A stretch of 64,000 bases of DNA from Vibrio algivorus (GTDB lineage: Bacteria; Pseudomonadota; Gammaproteobacteria; Enterobacterales; Vibrionaceae), in contig NZ_AP018678.1 in NCBI RefSeq assembly GCF_002218005.2, forward strand, positions 682,001 to 746,000, in the 5' to 3' direction. Of the stretch, positions 44,497 through 53,182 are shown in pieces. The stretch's first letter is position 1; each line of letters starts with the position of its first letter. A program made the position numbers and the translations under genes. The notes below the pieces were generated by a model. It was not told the origin of the DNA and did not search any database. It saw nothing but the letters and a program-made list of their open reading frames with translations.

Positions 44497-44537
44497 TAAG
44501 GCGTGTTGGTGGATTATCCGCAACACGCCTTATCTTT
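44497..44537 (+). terminator. Terminator of crl
   Basis: A perfect 12-bp stem (TAAGGCGTGTTG at 44497-44508, CAACACGCCTTA at 44521-44532) is followed by TCTTTT. Confidence 0.88.
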
Positions 44538-44578
44538 TACTTGTGAAATGGCGCTCGTATTGATACAACATTAGAATA

Positions 44579-44737
44579 TATACCCAAGTAATTTTAACTT
44601 GCCCTTCGGGAGCGTCACCCAAGCCCTTAGCCTGCGTTAGATTTACTTGAAAGGTGTTTACATTCCGCATAAATCTTCCTTGTCTAAAGATTTGGATGAT
44701 AGCTCTGAATTCTGCATCTTGAAGTCACTTGGGTATA
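44579..44737. repeat. Dispersed TATACCCAAGT repeat, 159-bp copy
   Basis: It starts TATACCCAAGTAATTTTAACTTGCCCTTCGGG, so the left end joins directly to an interior segment of the long copies, and ends CATCTTGAAGTCACTTGGGTATA. This is an internal-deletion form of the 265-bp element. It lies just before proB and probably carries part of its leader. Confidence 0.88.
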
Positions 44738-44771
44738 ATCTTTTATTATTTTCACTTTTGACAGGAAACAC

Positions 44772-45926
44772 ATGTCAACTCAAGCCTCTTCAAATCAAAG
44801 CGCAAACAACAGCCAACTGAAATCTCAAACCATAGTGGTAAAGCTGGGAACCAGCGTGCTGACCGGCGGAACCTTAGAAATTAATAAAGCTCGTATGGTT
44901 GATCTTGTTCGTCAGTGTGCAGAGCTAAAAAATCAAGGCCATCAAATCGTAATTGTTTCTTCTGGTGCAATTGCTGCAGGGCGAGAGCATCTTGGCTACC
45001 CCGCACTACCCAACTCGATGGCAAGCAAACAGTTATTAGCCGCCGTTGGCCAAAGTCGCTTAATTCAAGTTTGGGAGTCCTTATTTGAATTGTACGGAAT
45101 TAAAATTGGCCAAATGCTCCTCACACGTGCTGATTTGAAAGACCGTGAACGTTTCTTGAACGCACGAGATACTATTAATGCTTTGATTGAACACGGTATT
45201 GTGCCAGTTGTTAATGAAAATGATGCGGTAGCAACAACAGAAATCAAAGTTGGTGATAACGATAACCTTTCAGCATTGGTTGGTATTTTATGTGGAGCCG
45301 ATAAATTATTGTTATTGACCGATCAGTCTGGTTTATTCACCGCTGATCCTAGAAAAAATCCTGATGCAGAATTGATCCGTGAAGTTAAAACCATTGACGA
45401 GACATTGCGTAAAATCGCCGGTGGTAGTGGCACAACGTTAGGTACCGGTGGCATGGCGACAAAGTTACAGGCAGCTGATATTGCAAGACGTACAGGTATT
45501 GAAGTGGTGATCGCAGCAGGAAGTAGTCCGAATGTGATTGTTGATACCTTAAGTAATACCCCTCAAGGTACACGTTTTCTGGCTTTAGAAGAGTCATTAG
45601 AAAATCGTAAACGTTGGATCTTAGCTGGCCCAGCTTCTGTAGGCGATTTAATTTTAGATGATGGTGCCGCCAAAGCGGTTATTGAGCGAGGCAGTAGCTT
45701 ATTAGCCAAAGGAATCACACAAACTCAAGGTACTTTTTCTCGCGGAGATGTGGTTCGCTTGCGTAATCAGCAAGGGCAACTGTTAGCCAAAGGTATTGTT
45801 AGCTATTCCGATACTGAGTTAGGGCTATTGATTGGCAAACACAGTACTGAGATTGAAGCGACATTAGGCTATGCGTATGGTGCAACCATTGTTCATCGTG
45901 ATGATCTTGTTATTATTCAAGAATAG
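44772..45926 (+). CDS. proB: Glutamate 5-kinase
   Basis: ProB phosphorylates glutamate in the first step of proline synthesis. The 384-residue product has the amino-acid-kinase domain (residues 18-270; VVKLGTSVLTGG, IVSSGAIAAGREHLGY, VVNENDAVAT, GTGGMATKLQAADIA) and a C-terminal PUA domain (about 290-375). The first 17 residues are a polar, Q/S/N-rich extension compared with E. coli ProB. proA follows after 29 bases, forming the usual proBA operon. Confidence 0.96.
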   Translation: MSTQASSNQSANNSQLKSQTIVVKLGTSVLTGGTLEINKARMVDLVRQCAELKNQGHQIVIVSSGAIAAGREHLGYPALPNSMASKQLLAAVGQSRLIQVWESLFELYGIKIGQMLLTRADLKDRERFLNARDTINALIEHGIVPVVNENDAVATTEIKVGDNDNLSALVGILCGADKLLLLTDQSGLFTADPRKNPDAELIREVKTIDETLRKIAGGSGTTLGTGGMATKLQAADIARRTGIEVVIAAGSSPNVIVDTLSNTPQGTRFLALEESLENRKRWILAGPASVGDLILDDGAAKAVIERGSSLLAKGITQTQGTFSRGDVVRLRNQQGQLLAKGIVSYSDTELGLLIGKHSTEIEATLGYAYGATIVHRDDLVIIQE

Positions 45927-45955
45927 TTTAGCCAAAAAAATTTAAGGAAAAGATT

Positions 45956-47206
45956 GTGGATTTAACATTAATGGGTCAAGCGGCAAAGCAAGCTGCATTT
46001 CAGTTAGCGACCGCTTCAACCGCTCAAAAAAATAAAGCACTCTCGATTATTGCTGATGAGCTTGAAGCAAACGCGAATACGATTTTAGCGGCCAATGCTC
46101 AAGATATTGAATTAGGTCGCCAAGCAGGCTTAACTGATGCTCTTTTAGATCGTTTGCTTCTCAATGAATCTCGTTTAGAGGGCATTGCGGCTGATGTTCG
46201 TAATGTGATTAATCTTAATGATCCGGTTGGTAGTGAGATTGATAGTAAAATTTTAGAAAATGGTATGTCACTTTCACGTCGTCGTGTACCTTTAGGTGTC
46301 GTTGGGGTGATTTATGAAGCTCGCCCAAATGTGACCATTGATATTGCTGCCTTGTGTTTAAAAACAGGTAATGCCAGCATTTTACGTGGTGGAAAAGAGA
46401 CCTTCTTTTCTAATATGGAATTGGTCAAAGTGATTCAAAGTGCGCTTGAAAAAGCCGGCTTACCTGCTGCATCAGTGCAATACATTGAAAAACCTGATCG
46501 TGAATTAGTTTCACAATTACTAAAACTCGATGAATATGTCGATATGATCATTCCTCGTGGGGGTGCGGGTTTGCACAAAATGTGCAAAGAAAATAGCACG
46601 ATTCCGGTGATCATTGGTGGATTTGGGATCAGTCATATTTTTGTCGATGAAACCGCAGATTTAGCGAAATCTATCGATGTTATTGAAAATGCGAAAGTAC
46701 AACGTCCATCGGCTTGTAACTCTCTTGATACCTTACTAGTGCATGAAAAAATTGCCGCTGAATTTTTACCTAAATTAGCAGAACAGCTCGGTGAAAAAGT
46801 AGCTTTAGTGGTTGAGCCAACAGCAAAAGCAATATTAGGCGAGAATCCGCAAGTGCGAGATGCTCAAGAAGGTGATTTTGATACTGAATGGTTAAGTTAT
46901 ACCTTAGGCATTAAAGTGGTCACTGATATTGCGGAGGCGATTGACCATATGCAAGTGCATAATGCTAGTCACTCTGATGCCATCATGACGGAATCAATCC
47001 GAAATGCTGAATTATTCATTAACTCGGCAGGTTCGGCGGCAGTATATGTTAATGCTTCTACACGCTTCACTGATGGTGCTCAGTTTGGTTTGGGTGCAGA
47101 AGTGGCTGTGTCAACTCAAAAGCTGCATGCACGTGGCCCTATGGGCTTAGAAGAGCTCACAAGCTATAAGTGGGTAGGTAAGGCGGATTATTTAATTCGA
47201 AGCTAG
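45956..47206 (+). CDS. proA: Gamma-glutamyl phosphate reductase
   Basis: ProA reduces glutamyl-5-phosphate to glutamate semialdehyde with NADPH. The 416-residue aldehyde-dehydrogenase-fold protein has GVIYEARPNVTIDIAALC, NASILRGGKE, IPRGGAGLHKMC and the catalytic cysteine in RPSACNSLDTLLVH. The start is GTG, with AAGGAAAA upstream. It ends close to heptamer element E, and a bidirectional-looking terminator lies at 47327. Confidence 0.96.
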   Translation: MDLTLMGQAAKQAAFQLATASTAQKNKALSIIADELEANANTILAANAQDIELGRQAGLTDALLDRLLLNESRLEGIAADVRNVINLNDPVGSEIDSKILENGMSLSRRRVPLGVVGVIYEARPNVTIDIAALCLKTGNASILRGGKETFFSNMELVKVIQSALEKAGLPAASVQYIEKPDRELVSQLLKLDEYVDMIIPRGGAGLHKMCKENSTIPVIIGGFGISHIFVDETADLAKSIDVIENAKVQRPSACNSLDTLLVHEKIAAEFLPKLAEQLGEKVALVVEPTAKAILGENPQVRDAQEGDFDTEWLSYTLGIKVVTDIAEAIDHMQVHNASHSDAIMTESIRNAELFINSAGSAAVYVNASTRFTDGAQFGLGAEVAVSTQKLHARGPMGLEELTSYKWVGKADYLIRS

Positions 47207-47326
47207 TCCGCTGCGCGGAGGTTGCTAGTTCCGAGAGCGCTGAGCTTCGAGTTGCGAGAAAAAGCGCAAGAAGACTGGTAGTTTAAAATTCAACTTTTGC
47301 TCTTGAAATTCTCTATAGTTCAAAAT

Positions 47327-47360
47327 AAAAAAGATCGTGGATTCCACCACGATCTTTTTT
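47327..47360. terminator. Terminator between proA and lipA
   Basis: A 14-bp stem (AAAAAAGATCGTGG at 47327-47340, CCACGATCTTTTTT at 47347-47360) with a 6-base loop has A-runs and T-runs on its two sides, so it can act on both strands. It serves the convergent proA and possibly lipA, although it lies between the left body and the tandem array of element E. Confidence 0.9.
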
Positions 47361-47370
47361 ATGCTTCTCT

Positions 47371-47454
47371 CGAAACTCGAAACTCGAAACTCGAAACTCG
47401 AAACTCGAAACTCGAAACTCGAAACTCGAAACTCGAAACTCGAAACTCGAAACC
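47371..47454. repeat. 7-bp tandem array CGAAACT x11 plus one variant unit (element E)
   Basis: Eleven perfect CGAAACT units run from 47371 to 47447, then CGAAACC. The flanks (47207-47326: GTTGCTAGTTCCGAGAGCGC; 47455-47505: TTTCGAGCCACGAGCAGCGAAGCGCCCGA) match the heptamer-element family. Read in each frame, the array gives open frames of repeated ETRNSKL or SSFEFRV; these are products of the repeat and not genes. The whole 306-base proA-lipA gap is filled by this element and the terminator. Confidence 0.95.
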
Positions 47455-47512
47455 CAGCGACTCTCTTTCGAGCCACGAGCAGCGAAGCGCCCGAAGACCG
47501 AGCCCCGTTGAT

Positions 47513-48478
47513 TTATTTAATCTCAATCCCTTGCGCTTGCATATCCGCATGGTACGAAGAACGAACAAACGGTCCACATGCCGCGTGGGTAAAGCCTAGT
47601 TCTAGAGCAATTTCTTTTAGTTCATCAAACTCAGATGGTGGTACATAGCGTTCAACCGGTAAGTGGTGACGGCTAGGTGCTAAGTATTGCCCTAGTGTCA
47701 GCATAGTTACGCCGTGAGCACGTAAATCTTTTAGTACTTCGACTATCTCTTCTTTAGTTTCACCCAAGCCCATCATTAAGCCAGACTTGGTTGGAATATG
47801 CGGATGCTGTTCTTTAAATTTCTGTAGGAGTTGTAAAGACCATTTGTAATTCGCACCAGGGCGAGCTCGGCGATATAGGCGAGGCGCAGTTTCTAGGTTG
47901 TGGTTGAATACATCGGGTGGATTGTCTTTCATTAATTCTAATGCCACATCCATACGACCACGAAAATCAGGTACTAACGTTTCAATTTTAATATTTGGAT
48001 TTTTTTCACGAATCGCTTTATTACACTCAGCAAAGTGTTGTGCGCCACCATCACGTAGATCATCACGGTCAACGGAGGTGATTACCACGTATTTTAGCTT
48101 CATATCAGAAATAGTTTGTGCGAGCTTTTGTGGCTCATTCGCTTCAGGTGCGTTAGGGCGTCCATGTGCTACATCACAGAAAGGGCAGCGGCGAGTACAA
48201 ATAGCCCCTAAGATCATAAAGGTTGCTGTACCATGATTAAAGCATTCTGCAAGGTTAGGGCAAGATGCTTCTTCACAAACTGAGTGAAGATCATTTTTAC
48301 GCATCGCGGCTTTAATATCTTGAATGCGCTGACTATCAGCAGGCAGTTTTATTTTCATCCATTCCGGCTTGCGTAAGATCTCCGTCTTTTCTACTGCAAC
48401 CGTCTTGGTTGGAATTAGTGCCATTTTATCAGCGTCACGATACTTAACGCCTTTTTCCATTTGGATTGGTTTACTCAT
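47513..48478 (-). CDS. lipA: Lipoyl synthase
   Basis: LipA is a radical-SAM enzyme that inserts two sulfurs into octanoyl chains on lipoyl domains. The 321-residue product has both 4Fe-4S sites: Cys94, 98, 101 (CTRRCPFC, radical-SAM) and Cys68, 73, 79 (CEEASCPNLAEC, auxiliary), the same numbering as in E. coli. The C-terminal serine that binds the auxiliary cluster lies in FVRSSYHAD. RBS AGGAAG precedes the ATG. It is 35 bases downstream of lipB. Confidence 0.97.
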   Translation of the reverse strand: MSKPIQMEKGVKYRDADKMALIPTKTVAVEKTEILRKPEWMKIKLPADSQRIQDIKAAMRKNDLHSVCEEASCPNLAECFNHGTATFMILGAICTRRCPFCDVAHGRPNAPEANEPQKLAQTISDMKLKYVVITSVDRDDLRDGGAQHFAECNKAIREKNPNIKIETLVPDFRGRMDVALELMKDNPPDVFNHNLETAPRLYRRARPGANYKWSLQLLQKFKEQHPHIPTKSGLMMGLGETKEEIVEVLKDLRAHGVTMLTLGQYLAPSRHHLPVERYVPPSEFDELKEIALELGFTHAACGPFVRSSYHADMQAQGIEIK

Positions 48479-48513
48479 AACTTCCTACTTACTTTTTAAA
48501 GCGGGTGCTGATT

Positions 48514-49206
48514 TCAGCGGCTTTCTGTCGTAACGTCAACTTGAGTGTATTCAAGTTGCTGAGTGATTTTTTCGATTAACACAGACTCGACGGTGGCAAC
48601 AGAGCCAGGACCGTTGACGTCTTTCACTTGTATCATTTCCATGCCAGCATACCCACAAGGATTAATGCGCAAAAATGGTGATAAATCCATATTGACGTTT
48701 AAGGCTAGGCCATGAAAAGAACATCCTTTACGAATACGTAAACCTAATGAGCAGATTTTACGCTGTTCAACATACACACCTGGAGCATCTGGTCGTGCCG
48801 CTGACGTGATGCCAAAGTCATTGAGGGTGGCAATGACGATATTTTCGATATTTGTCACCAGTTCACGTACACCGATATTTTTGCGGCGCAAGTTTATCAT
48901 AAAGTAAGCGATAATTTGCCCTGGCCCATGATAGGTTACTTGACCGCCACGGTCACTCTGAACCACTGGAATATCACCAGTATTTAATAAATGTTCAACT
49001 TTTCCAGCTTGTCCTTGGGTGAAGACTGGATTGTGTTCAACTAGCCAAACTTCATCAATTGTTTGAGCATCTCTTTGGTCAGTAAATTGATGCATCGCTT
49101 GCCAAACAGGAAGGTAATCTTGACGACCGAGCTGTCTAATCACAACATGATTTGGCGACGCAGTAGTGGACTCTAATATCTCGGCCTGAGCTGATTGACT
49201 ATCCAT
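48514..49206 (-). CDS. lipB: Octanoyltransferase LipB
   Basis: LipB transfers octanoate from acyl-carrier protein to lipoyl domains, giving the substrate of LipA. The 230-residue product has the motifs DRGGQVTYHGPGQ, RPDAPGVYVEQRKICSLGL with the catalytic lysine, RKGCSFHGLALNVNMDL, and INPCGYAGMEM with the catalytic cysteine. The N-terminus is about 17 residues longer than in E. coli; the ATG at 49206 has AGGA upstream, and no internal start is better. The lipB-lipA-ybeD order is the usual one. Confidence 0.96.
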   Translation of the reverse strand: MDSQSAQAEILESTTASPNHVVIRQLGRQDYLPVWQAMHQFTDQRDAQTIDEVWLVEHNPVFTQGQAGKVEHLLNTGDIPVVQSDRGGQVTYHGPGQIIAYFMINLRRKNIGVRELVTNIENIVIATLNDFGITSAARPDAPGVYVEQRKICSLGLRIRKGCSFHGLALNVNMDLSPFLRINPCGYAGMEMIQVKDVNGPGSVATVESVLIEKITQQLEYTQVDVTTESR

Positions 49207-49361
49207 GTGAAAAATCCTAACGCAGAGTGATATGTAGTGAAGGAGGCTAAAACTGGATCAGCTAACGATTATAAACCTCTTTAGTGCTGGTAACTACTCA
49301 CTTGCAGTAAGGGTATAGCGGTTTGTTGTCGTTATTTGAACTGATCCAACTTAAAACTATC

Positions 49362-49417
49362 GGTTTATAAAAAAGCGATTTATAAAACATTCTCTTTATA
49401 AAAAGAAGAGTTATAAA
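49362..49417. repeat. Four TTATAAAA motifs between lipB and ybeD
   Basis: TTTATAAAA or TTATAAAA occurs four times at 13- to 19-base spacing, the last including the ybeD stop codon. The remaining part of the 204-base lipB-ybeD gap shows nothing else clear. The role is unknown; it may be an AT-rich promoter region for lipB. Confidence 0.45.
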
Positions 49418-49680
49418 ACCATACGTACGATTTCAATTTCACCAAGTTCTTTATATAAAGTTTCAACTTGCTCAATTGAAGTAGCAGTAATGGTTACTGA
49501 TACTGAGTTGTAAGTACCTTTACCACTTGGTTTGACACTTGGAGAGTAATCACCAGGTGCGTGTTTTTGGATAACACTTAAAACAAGATCCGGTAATTCT
49601 GGTTTCGCATAGCCCATAACTTTGTAGGTAAATTGGCATGGGAATTCAAGTAAATCTTTTAGTTTTGGTTGCTCTTGCAT
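49411..49680 (-). CDS. ybeD: YbeD family protein (DUF493)
   Basis: The 89-residue product matches YbeD, a small ACT-like (DUF493) cytoplasmic protein conserved next to lipB and dacA in gammaproteobacteria. Motifs: LLEFPCQFTYKVMGYA and KGTYNSVSVTITATSIEQVE. No firm function is known; a regulatory role in lipoate metabolism has been suggested from its place in the genome. Confidence 0.94.
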   Translation of the reverse strand: MQEQPKLKDLLEFPCQFTYKVMGYAKPELPDLVLSVIQKHAPGDYSPSVKPSGKGTYNSVSVTITATSIEQVETLYKELGEIEIVRMVL

Positions 49681-49871
49681 ACCGTGCTCCTGAAAAGGGA
49701 AGATGCGATAAAGCGTGAATAGTAATGGGATTGACGGAGGATCTCAACTATCACTACCTATCGATATTATCTAGTTTATGCAGTTTTGTTTTTAGGGAGA
49801 ATATTGAATACTAGTAATGTAAGTAAAATTAATAATTTATCGTATAGAAATTATGAGAATTAAAAAAACAA

Positions 49872-49896
49872 AAAAGCCGCAATGAAAGCGGCTTTT
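49872..49896 (-). terminator. Terminator of dacA
   Basis: AAAAGCCGC (49872-49880) pairs with GCGGCTTTT (49888-49896); on the minus strand a T-rich tail TTTTTTGTTTTTTT follows. It lies 37 bases past dacA and separates it from ybeD. Confidence 0.93.
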
Positions 49897-49932
49897 GATG
49901 TCAGTTAACTCTATTTACTCGTTGTAAGTAAC

Positions 49933-51120
49933 TTAGAACCAGCTCTTAAATAGTAGAACAATGTAATCGATTAAGCGGCTGAAAATACCACCTTCTTTAA
50001 CATCTTCTTGAGCAACAAGTGGGTACTCAGCTACGTCTTTACCATTTAATTGGTAGAACAGTTTACCAACTACTTCACCTTTGTTGATAGGGGCTTTAAG
50101 CTCTTTATCTAACACAAAGCTAGCCGCTAGGTTTTTCGCTTGGCCACGAGGTACAGTAACAAAAGTATCTTCTTGTACACCTAAAGAGATTTCGCTCTTA
50201 TCGCCCATCCAAATTTTTTCTTTAACAAACTCTTCGCTCGCTTTGTGTGGCGCAACCGTTTCAAAGAAGCGGAAGCCAAAGTTTAGAAGCTTTTTGCTCT
50301 CGGCTTTACGAGCATTTTCACTCTTAGTACCCATAACGACAGACACTAGACGCATATCACCTTCAGTTGCAGAGGTCACTAAGTTATAACCTGCACCGCT
50401 TGTATGGCCAGTTTTAATACCATCTACGTTCATGCTTTTATCCCACAATAGACCATTACGGTTGTATTGCGTAATACCATTGTAAGTAAATGATTTTTGA
50501 GCGTAGAGTTTGTACTCTTCCGGTACATCACGAATTAATGCAGCACCTAAAATAGCAAAGTCGTGGGCGGTCGAGTAGTGCTCATCATTGTCCAAGCCGT
50601 GAACGTTCACAAAGTGAGAGTTCACCATGCCAATTTTTTGTGCCCATTGATTCATTAAATCAACAAATGAATCTTCAGACCCTGCAATGTGCTCTGCCAT
50701 CGCAACACAAGCATCGTTACCTGAAGTGACGATAATACCTTGGTTCAATTCATCAACAGTTACGGTTTTGCCTACTTCAATGAACATTTTTGAAGAATCA
50801 GGGAAGTTTTTTGCCCAAGCTTTTTCGCTGATCACAACTTCATCAGAACGTGAAATGCTACCCGATTTAAGTTCTTGCCCAATTACATAGCTGGTTAGCA
50901 TTTTAGTTAAGCTCGCAGGGTGGCGACGCTCATCCATATTTTTCTCAGCTAAGATTTTGCCTGAGTGGTAATCCATTAACACAAAGCTTTGTGCTGCAAT
51001 TTCTGGTGCATTAGGCACTACGATAGGATCGGATGCAGAAGCATTCAATGAAATCAAAGATGCGGAAAGTGCTAATGAAGGAATTAGCAAAGATGTTAGA
51101 TATTTAGCCGTATTTTTCAT
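49933..51120 (-). CDS. dacA: D-alanyl-D-alanine carboxypeptidase (PBP5-type)
   Basis: DacA removes the terminal D-alanine from peptidoglycan stem peptides. The 395-residue precursor has a signal peptide (ending near SLNASA), the serine motif SLTK (Ser70, Lys73), SGN in VTSGNDACVAMAEHIAG, and KTG in DGIKTGHTSGAGYN. A C-terminal beta domain (about 295-375) and an amphipathic membrane-anchor helix (FSRLIDYIVLLFKSWF) close it. It is the last gene of the cell-wall cluster and has its own terminator. Confidence 0.96.
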   Translation of the reverse strand: MKNTAKYLTSLLIPSLALSASLISLNASASDPIVVPNAPEIAAQSFVLMDYHSGKILAEKNMDERRHPASLTKMLTSYVIGQELKSGSISRSDEVVISEKAWAKNFPDSSKMFIEVGKTVTVDELNQGIIVTSGNDACVAMAEHIAGSEDSFVDLMNQWAQKIGMVNSHFVNVHGLDNDEHYSTAHDFAILGAALIRDVPEEYKLYAQKSFTYNGITQYNRNGLLWDKSMNVDGIKTGHTSGAGYNLVTSATEGDMRLVSVVMGTKSENARKAESKKLLNFGFRFFETVAPHKASEEFVKEKIWMGDKSEISLGVQEDTFVTVPRGQAKNLAASFVLDKELKAPINKGEVVGKLFYQLNGKDVAEYPLVAQEDVKEGGIFSRLIDYIVLLFKSWF

Positions 51121-51266
51121 GAGATAAATGCTATCAATATTTTAGTGGAAGTAAATTTTTCGTATTCTAACAGAAACTTTTCTAGAAATCAGATATGGAT
51201 CAAAGTCTACGAAATTAGAAATGTCGTTTAACCGTTATACGATAAAGAGCTAAAGCTTGGTTTATT

Positions 51267-52055
51267 CTATTTACGTGTTCGGTGCTTCATAAAGGCGGAT
51301 TGGTAGCCGCTTTGTTGAAGTTTGCGAAGTACTTCATTTGCTTTGCTTTGATCTTTCCAAGGCCCAAGCATAATACGATTAATACTGCTTGAACTTTCGA
51401 CACTGTATTGTGATGCGTACTTTTGACCAAGATTTTTCGCTAAAGTTCGTGCTTTTTCAGAATCAGAAACCGCGGCGACTTGGATCAGGTATTCTTGCTT
51501 TGAATAAGCGTGATCTACTTTGCTTTTGGGAACTGTTATGTAGTCAATTTTGACTGGAGCGGTGCCAGCTTGATAGACACCGAGTTTGTAAGCTGCGGCG
51601 TAACTTAAATCAATAATACGCCCGTCATGGAAAGGCCCACGGTCGTTAACTCGAACGATAGCGGTTTTACCATTTGCGGTATTAGTGACTTTTACATAGC
51701 TAGGAATAGGCAAGGTTTTGTGCGCCGCTGACATGGAATACATATCGTACACTTCGCCGTTTGACGTCAAATGGCCATGAAATTTCTTACCGTACCATGA
51801 GGCATAGCCTGATTGAGTAAAGTTTTTGGTGTCTTTAACGATTTTATAATCTTTACCACGTAGGGTGTAGTCACGGTTGCCACCTCGACTAAAAGGTTCA
51901 TAACGAGGATGAGCATCTTCTACATTGGCGACAGAAATCGGGGCTTCAGGAGCAACATCATCAGATAGTTTGTATCGTTCATCTGGAGACGATGAGCAAC
52001 CCGCTAAAAGAGCAAAAGCCATCCATAGGCCATAACGGTAATATTTTTTCATCAA
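51267..52055 (-). CDS. rlpA: Septal ring lytic transglycosylase RlpA family lipoprotein
   Basis: The 262-residue lipoprotein has a lipobox LLAGCSSS, a double-psi beta-barrel domain (about 78-170; ASWYGKKFHGHLTSNGE, VNDRGPFHDGRIIDLSY) and a C-terminal SPOR domain (about 190-258) that binds denuded peptidoglycan. The catalytic-type residues of the P. aeruginosa enzyme (H and D in the barrel) are present. It directly follows rodA (1 base), as in the usual mrdA-rodA-rlpA-dacA order. Confidence 0.93.
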   Translation of the reverse strand: MMKKYYRYGLWMAFALLAGCSSSPDERYKLSDDVAPEAPISVANVEDAHPRYEPFSRGGNRDYTLRGKDYKIVKDTKNFTQSGYASWYGKKFHGHLTSNGEVYDMYSMSAAHKTLPIPSYVKVTNTANGKTAIVRVNDRGPFHDGRIIDLSYAAAYKLGVYQAGTAPVKIDYITVPKSKVDHAYSKQEYLIQVAAVSDSEKARTLAKNLGQKYASQYSVESSSSINRIMLGPWKDQSKANEVLRKLQQSGYQSAFMKHRTRK

Positions 52056-52056
52056 T

Positions 52057-53181
52057 TTAATTCGCCTTTGAAAGCATTTTTCTGTGAGTGTGAATTGACA
52101 TTAAAATACCGAAGCCAACCAACAGAGTTATCATGGAGGTACCGCCGTAGCTGATCAGCGGTAAAGGTACACCAACGACAGGTAAAATACCGCTTACCAT
52201 GCCAATATTTACAAAAACATAAACAAAAAAGCTAAGTACAACACTACCTGCCATCATTCGACCGAAAGCGGTTTGAGCTTGTGTCGCTAAATATAAACCA
52301 CGTGCAATGATAAATAAGTACACTGAGAGCAAGAATGTTACGCCGATAATACCCCATTCTTCCGCGATAACTGCAAAGATAAAGTCAGTATGTCGCTCTG
52401 GAACAAATTCAAGTTGAGATTGGGTTCCATGCAGCCAGCCTTTGCCTGTCAAGCCGCCAGAGCCAATCGCGATTTTACTTTGAATAATATGGTAACCCGC
52501 TCCGAGTGGATCAGATTCTGGATCAAATAATGTTCTCACCCGAGTTTTTTGGTATTCGTGCATTAAAAAGAACCAGAGGATTGGAATGAATCCACCGATA
52601 GCGGCAGCGGCGGCAATGATAATTCTCCAACGAATACCTGCTAAGAAAATAACGAAAATACCTGAAGCTGCGATTAGTATTGATGTCCCTAAGTCTGGTT
52701 GTTTCGCAATTAAAATAGTCGGCAAGCAGACCAATATTAATGAAACCACTAAGGTTCGAAATGTTGGTGGTAGAGGTTGTTTGCCTATATATCTTGCAAT
52801 CATTAAAGGCACAACTAACTTCAAAATTTCAGATGGCTGAAAGCGTGGGCCAAAGCCTAGGCTTAGCCATCGTTGAGCACCTTTAGAGGTTTCCCCAAAA
52901 AATAATACACCGAGAAGTAAAATGATTCCGATGCAGTATAAGCTTGGAGCTAATGACTCCATTGTTCTAGGTTTTACTTGGGCGACAGCAAACATGACAG
53001 TTAGAGATAGCAGCATCCTCATGGCTTGTTTATCCATCATTTCATAGCTTTGCCCACTGGCGCTATACATGACAACTAGGCCAATCCCCATTAATAATAA
53101 GATACCAAGTAGTAGAGGCAGGTCGATATGCAGTCGTTCGAAGAATGAACGGTTTTGCCCTGTGGCAGGATCCATTTTCAT
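52057..53181 (-). CDS. rodA: Peptidoglycan glycosyltransferase RodA (SEDS family)
   Basis: RodA polymerises glycan strands in the elongasome together with PBP2. The 374-residue product has about ten membrane helices and SEDS motifs: VVMYSASGQSYEMMDKQ, FQPSEILKLVVPLMIARY, KQPDLGTSILI, ERHTDFIFAVIAEEWGIIG and PLPLISYGGTSMI. I chose the ATG at 53181, one base after the mrdA stop; the frame is open upstream only within mrdA. Translational coupling with mrdA is likely. Confidence 0.95.
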   Translation of the reverse strand: MKMDPATGQNRSFFERLHIDLPLLLGILLLMGIGLVVMYSASGQSYEMMDKQAMRMLLSLTVMFAVAQVKPRTMESLAPSLYCIGIILLLGVLFFGETSKGAQRWLSLGFGPRFQPSEILKLVVPLMIARYIGKQPLPPTFRTLVVSLILVCLPTILIAKQPDLGTSILIAASGIFVIFLAGIRWRIIIAAAAAIGGFIPILWFFLMHEYQKTRVRTLFDPESDPLGAGYHIIQSKIAIGSGGLTGKGWLHGTQSQLEFVPERHTDFIFAVIAEEWGIIGVTFLLSVYLFIIARGLYLATQAQTAFGRMMAGSVVLSFFVYVFVNIGMVSGILPVVGVPLPLISYGGTSMITLLVGFGILMSIHTHRKMLSKAN

Positions 53182-53182
53182 A

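Noticed and set aside
47225..47648. Several open frames on both strands across the proA-lipA gap
   Set aside because: They are translations of the CGAAACT array (repeated ETRNSKL or SSFEFRV). A 7-bp repeat without stops is open in all frames on its own.
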